A DNA stretch of 7,924 nucleotides, taken from positions 1-7,924 of the forward strand of contig JAEURF010000068.1 in the NCBI GenBank assembly GCA_016789205.1, in the 5' to 3' direction. Shown here in pieces: positions 4,867-7,924 of this stretch. The notes under the pieces are model-generated. The model was not told the DNA's origin. It did not search any database and was given only the letters and a program-made list of their open reading frames with translations. Numbering within the stretch: position 1 is the first letter of the stretch; each line of letters opens with the position of its first letter. The translations under genes were made by a program, and so were the position numbers. The DNA comes from Anaerolineales bacterium (GTDB lineage: Bacteria > Chloroflexota > Anaerolineae > Anaerolineales > Villigracilaceae).

Positions 4867-6066
4867 ATGCGAATCGGAATGATGGTAGATAGTTACAAAC
4901 CTTACATCAGTGGCATCACCAACTATGTTGAGGTTAATAAAGAATATTTAGAAAAAAAGGGACATGAAGTCTTCGTCTTCACCTTTGGAGATTTAGATTA
5001 CAAAGACGATGAAAAAAACATCATCCGCAGTCCCGGTGTGCCTCTATCTGACTCGGGCTTTTTTTTATCTTTAAGATATACCCGCGCCGCCAGAAAACTC
5101 TTACAAAAAATGGATGTAGTGCATGTACACCATCCATTCTTAAGCGGGCGTTTGGCATTAAGATATTGTCGCCCAATGCAAATTCCAATTATCTTTACCA
5201 ATCACACCCGCTATGATTTATATGCTCAAGCCTATTTGCCATTAATGCCGGATGAAGTTAGCAACAGTCTCTTACAAGCCTACATGCCTTCATTTTGCAA
5301 AGCAGTAGATTTGGTTATCACACCATCTGCGGGTATGGGAAAAGTCTTAAAAGAATTAGGCGTTGAAGAACCCATCGAAATTGTCCCCAATGGTGTCGAT
5401 TTAAGAGATTTCAAATCAGCAAAGCCACTAGATAGAAAAAAGTTTGGCTACAAAAAAAATGACATCATTCTCGTCTATGCCGGGCGAATTGCGTTAGAAA
5501 AAAATCTACCCTTCTTAATTGAAGCATTTACAGGTGTTGCCAAAGCGATTCCAAATGTTCATTTAATGCTGATCGGCGGCGGCGTGGCACAATATGAAGA
5601 AGAAATTGAAACTTTAATTAACGAATTAAATTTTTCAAATCGCATTCAATGGATTGGCAAAATCCCCTATGACCAACTTCCGCAACACCTTGCCATGTGC
5701 GACATCTTCGTCACGGCATCGGTCACAGAAGTTCACCCGTTATCCGTCATTGAGGCAATGGGAGCAGGTTTACCCGTGATGGGAATCGAATCCGTTGGAG
5801 TTGGCGATACGATAGAAGATGGCGTCACAGGATTTTTATCTACAAATGATTTGCCCGCCTTCACAGCAAAACTCACGCGCCTCTGTCTTGACCCAAACCT
5901 GCGAAACCAAATGAGCAAATCTGCCCGCCAAACCTCTTCTGCTTATGATATTAAACGAACTACTAAAAAGATGTTGAGGTTGTATGAAATGATGACGGAT
6001 GGCTCCAGACCAAAGAAAAGTAATTGGAATACAAAACTGCGAAAATTATTACAAGAGTTTTCGTAA
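4867..6066 (+). CDS. Family 4 (GT-B fold) glycosyltransferase, possibly a diacylglycerol glucosyltransferase type
   Basis: A 399-residue retaining glycosyltransferase that should move a sugar from a nucleotide-sugar donor to a lipid or glycan at the inner face of the membrane. The N-terminal acceptor domain starts with RIGMMVDSYKPYISG and has HVHHPFLSG and FTNHTRYDLYAQAY; this pattern is frequent in 1,2-diacylglycerol 3-glucosyltransferases and related lipid mannosyltransferases, so a membrane glycolipid is the best guess for the product. The C-terminal donor domain has PNGVDL, AGRIALEKN (205-213, with phosphate-binding R207 and K212), and the EX7E motif of the family (E288 and E296, within EVHPLSVIEAMGAGLPV). 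No transmembrane segment is seen. An in-frame TAG 12 bases upstream limits the start to 4867 or the internal methionines at residues 5-6, which would cut into the first strand. It overlaps the YraN gene by one base. Confidence 0.9.
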   Translation: MRIGMMVDSYKPYISGITNYVEVNKEYLEKKGHEVFVFTFGDLDYKDDEKNIIRSPGVPLSDSGFFLSLRYTRAARKLLQKMDVVHVHHPFLSGRLALRYCRPMQIPIIFTNHTRYDLYAQAYLPLMPDEVSNSLLQAYMPSFCKAVDLVITPSAGMGKVLKELGVEEPIEIVPNGVDLRDFKSAKPLDRKKFGYKKNDIILVYAGRIALEKNLPFLIEAFTGVAKAIPNVHLMLIGGGVAQYEEEIETLINELNFSNRIQWIGKIPYDQLPQHLAMCDIFVTASVTEVHPLSVIEAMGAGLPVMGIESVGVGDTIEDGVTGFLSTNDLPAFTAKLTRLCLDPNLRNQMSKSARQTSSAYDIKRTTKKMLRLYEMMTDGSRPKKSNWNTKLRKLLQEFS

Positions 6067-6413
6067 TGAGCAAACATAATCAGCAACTCGGTAAGTGGGG
6101 CGAAGAGACTGCGTCAACATGGCTTGCAGAACATGGGTATGAAATTATTTCTCAAAACGTCCGCACGCCATATGGTGAAATTGACATTATTGCAAAACAA
6201 AAAGATGTGACCATTTTTGTAGAAGTAAAAACATTAACATCCAGCAAAAACTTTTTCCCTGAGCAACAAATCACCGCCCGCAAACGTGAACACATGCTCA
6301 ATGCTGCGCAACATTACGCCGCTGAAAATAATATCAATCACTGGCAAATTGATGTGATTGCAATTGAAGGCAAACAAAACCCGAAAATAACTCATTTTGA
6401 AAATGCAATTTAA
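6066..6413 (+). CDS. yraN: YraN/UPF0102 family nuclease-fold protein
   Basis: A 115-residue protein, the usual length of the family. LGKWGEETASTWLAEHGYEI (8-27) is the conserved N-terminal helix; YGEIDIIAK (36-44) followed by FVEVKT (51-56) gives the GExD...ExK set (E38, D40, E53, K55) of a restriction-endonuclease-like active site. The family has the Holliday-junction-resolvase fold; its physiological role is not settled, and DNA processing is an inference. The start is the ATG of the TAATG junction at 6064-6068, one base overlapping the glycosyltransferase stop, so translation is probably coupled; a TTG 14 codons upstream lies within the glycosyltransferase gene and would add a non-conserved tail. 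Only a weak AAGAG site precedes it. Confidence 0.9.
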   Translation: MSKHNQQLGKWGEETASTWLAEHGYEIISQNVRTPYGEIDIIAKQKDVTIFVEVKTLTSSKNFFPEQQITARKREHMLNAAQHYAAENNINHWQIDVIAIEGKQNPKITHFENAI

Positions 6414-6424
6414 TTTTTTGCCTT

Positions 6425-6433
6425 TGGTATAAT
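6425..6433 (+). promoter_or_regulatory. Extended -10 promoter for the lysozyme gene
   Basis: TGGTATAAT is a perfect TATAAT (6428-6433) with the TG-N extension, which can work without a -35 box; none is obvious upstream. Transcription would start near 6440, giving a leader of about 40 bases that contains AAGGAG (6467-6472) 6 bases before the ATG. The lysozyme is therefore likely to be its own transcription unit. Confidence 0.6.
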
Positions 6434-6478
6434 CTTAAATAATCCGCCTTACACTGTAACATTGACAAGGAGAAAATT

Positions 6479-7924
6479 ATGGCAGACAGAGTCATCGGTA
6501 CCGATGTTAGTTTTTATCAAGACGACCCCCAAACTCCGCAAGGCATAAATTTTAGACAAATGCGCCAAGCCGGTGCAGGCTTTGCCATCATCCGCGCTGG
6601 GCAAAACTTATGGATAGACCGAGATTTCAAAGTTAACTGGCGCGAGGCAAAAGCCGCAGGTATTCCTCGCGGCTCTTATTGGTTTTACGACAGCCGCATA
6701 GACCCAAAACAGCAAGCTGAATTATGGGTCTCCGTATTCAATGGCGACTTTGGTGAACTACCTCTCTGGGCAGATTTTGAAGATAATTACAATGGGCAAT
6801 ACAAAGGTTGGCAACATTGGTACAACTTTATTGAACGTGTCAAACAACTAACACCTCCTAAAGAAATCGGCGTTTACACAAACTATTATTATTGGCTTGA
6901 AAACACAATTTCTAAAGGTATTCCAGCCGCCTCACTAAACTATTTCAAACAATACCCACTCTGGGTCGCCGCATACAACCCAACAGGTCCAACCGTTCCA
7001 CAACCATGGACAGCGTGGACATTTTGGCAATTCACCGATAATGGTGATGGCTTTCCTTATGGCGTTGAATCCAAAAACATAGACCTTAACTATTTCAATG
7101 GTGACCTGCAAGCCTTTCGGCAAAGATTTGCCCTCGGCGATACACCCCTTCCAGATTTGCCCCCAAGCAATGATTATCGTGTCACTGCCTCGCCATCACT
7201 TAGAGTGCGCGAAGCACCCGATGCGAACGCCAAGCAAATCGGCAGTATTTTATTTAATGAAACTGTTGAAAAAATTGGCGAAAACCCAGATAAAACTTGG
7301 CTGAACATCAAACGAAAAGACGGAAGTTTAACGGGTTGGAGTTTTGCCGCCTATTTACAAAGACTTTCCGCCTCACCCTCCCCCACACCTGACCCTACAC
7401 CTACACCAGACCCAACGCCTGAACCAACACCAACCAACAAATGGTATCGCGTGACAACTGCATCATTACGTGTACGTGAAGGTGCCGGCACAAACTTCAC
7501 TCAAATCGGAAGCATCTTACTCAATGAAGTAGTTCAAGAATTAGATGCAAATGCAGACCGTTCATGGTTAAAAATCCGCAAAGCAGATGGAACTTTAACA
7601 GGTTGGGCTTCTAGTGAATTTTTACAAGCAACCACTGCACCAGATACCCCTCCGCCACCACCTGAGCAAGAGGATAAAGATTGGTACCGCGTCACTGCCG
7701 CACCTTCATTAAAAGTGCGCCTCGGACCAGGAACCGAGCATGAATCGATTGGCTTGGTGTACTTTGGTGAACTCGTAGAAAAAATTGATTCAACTTTGGA
7801 TGGCGCGTGGTTCAAAGTCCGTAACCAAACTGGTACCTTAATTGGTTGGTGTTCAAGCCAATACTTAATCAGTGCTAGCTCATCTACACCAACACCACAA
7901 CCACCGCCAACAACTATCCCAGAC
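6479..7924 (+). CDS. GH25 (Chalaropsis-type) lysozyme-like enzyme with at least three SH3b domains, partial at its C-terminus
   Basis: The frame is open from the ATG at 6479 to the right edge (482 residues, no stop). Residues 5 to about 220 are a glycoside hydrolase family 25 domain, which cleaves the N-acetylmuramyl-glucosamine bond of peptidoglycan: GTDVSFYQ (7-14, D9), FAIIRAG (35-41), GSYWFY (65-70), the catalytic DxE in LWADFED (D99, E101), FWQFTDNGDG and the terminal IDLNYFNG. Three SH3b domains follow at about 233-296, 323-383 and 403-464, each starting YRVT and containing (L)(R/K)VR, IG, W and GW positions, and they likely bind wall or glycan. The linkers are Pro/Thr-rich (PTPDPTPTPDPTPEPTP) or Pro-rich (PPPPPE), and another begins at the edge. 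There is no signal peptide, and an in-frame TAA at 6440-6442 with no start codon between rules out an N-terminal extension. The role, own-wall turnover or attack on other cells, is open. Confidence 0.92.
   Translation, partial: MADRVIGTDVSFYQDDPQTPQGINFRQMRQAGAGFAIIRAGQNLWIDRDFKVNWREAKAAGIPRGSYWFYDSRIDPKQQAELWVSVFNGDFGELPLWADFEDNYNGQYKGWQHWYNFIERVKQLTPPKEIGVYTNYYYWLENTISKGIPAASLNYFKQYPLWVAAYNPTGPTVPQPWTAWTFWQFTDNGDGFPYGVESKNIDLNYFNGDLQAFRQRFALGDTPLPDLPPSNDYRVTASPSLRVREAPDANAKQIGSILFNETVEKIGENPDKTWLNIKRKDGSLTGWSFAAYLQRLSASPSPTPDPTPTPDPTPEPTPTNKWYRVTTASLRVREGAGTNFTQIGSILLNEVVQELDANADRSWLKIRKADGTLTGWASSEFLQATTAPDTPPPPPEQEDKDWYRVTAAPSLKVRLGPGTEHESIGLVYFGELVEKIDSTLDGAWFKVRNQTGTLIGWCSSQYLISASSSTPTPQPPPTTIPD
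7175..7870 (+). repeat. Three diverged tandem repeats encoding SH3b domains
   Basis: Units start at 7175, 7445 and 7685, 270 and 240 bases apart; the difference comes from linker length. The protein repeat pattern YRVT...SL(R/K)VR...IGS...V.....W..(I/V)(K/R)...G(S/T)L.GW is shared, while the DNA is diverged, so the duplication is old rather than recent. Confidence 0.75.

Noticed and set aside
6024..6065. TTG at 6024 as the YraN start.
   Set aside because: It would overlap the glycosyltransferase by 43 bases, and the family normally begins just before the LGKxGE motif, as from 6066.
6393..6419. Palindrome CATTTTGAAAATG followed by a T-run at the end of yraN as a terminator.
   Set aside because: The stem is six A/T-rich pairs lying within the coding sequence and is too weak to call.
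7534..7815. Minus-strand open frame with a Gly-rich run.
   Set aside because: It is the antisense shadow of the SH3b domains; its Gly run is the complement of the Pro linker.

Overview
The window looks like a piece of a bacterial chromosome, most likely from the phylum Chloroflexota (class Anaerolineae). This placement is an inference from gene style: an FHA domain fused to an OmpR-type winged helix, a soluble-start GH25 lysozyme with SH3b domains joined by Pro/Thr-rich linkers, an exported protein with a Thr/Pro linker before a propeller-like domain, and rather AT-rich DNA with normal Shine-Dalgarno sites. No rRNA or tRNA gene, CRISPR array, insertion sequence or phage structural gene was seen. 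Ordinary metabolic and surface genes fill almost all of it, and no gap exceeds about 255 bases.

Left part, minus strand (1-1378): a membrane-anchored protein of unknown function (473-1378) has its own candidate promoter. It is followed 28 bases later by an exported protein with propeller-like repeats (from 444, running off the left edge). Together they look like a two-gene envelope operon.

Middle, minus strand (1528-3548): an FHA/winged-helix transcription regulator is followed after 3 bases by an FMN-binding split-barrel (HugZ-like) protein. A PIG-L/LmbE-type zinc deacetylase comes next. A 14-bp perfect hairpin followed by a T-run lies just before the deacetylase and may attenuate transcription into it.

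Right part, plus strand (3804-7924): a Ser/Thr protein kinase with a C-terminal membrane anchor diverges from the FHA regulator across a 255-base intergenic region that holds a TATAAT box, an inverted repeat and a 10-bp-period direct repeat. Next come a family 4 glycosyltransferase, probably read from a leaderless mRNA, a YraN (UPF0102) nuclease-fold protein overlapping it by one base, and a GH25 lysozyme-like enzyme with at least three SH3b domains that runs off the right edge.

The most interesting biology is the divergent kinase/FHA-regulator pair. A kinase that writes phosphothreonine sits back-to-back with a DNA-binding protein whose phosphothreonine-reading domain occupies the place of a receiver domain. 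This suggests a one-step phospho-signalling module that could control its own promoter region and the downstream flavoprotein and deacetylase. The glycosyltransferase and lysozyme point to envelope or glycolipid work on the other side of the kinase.
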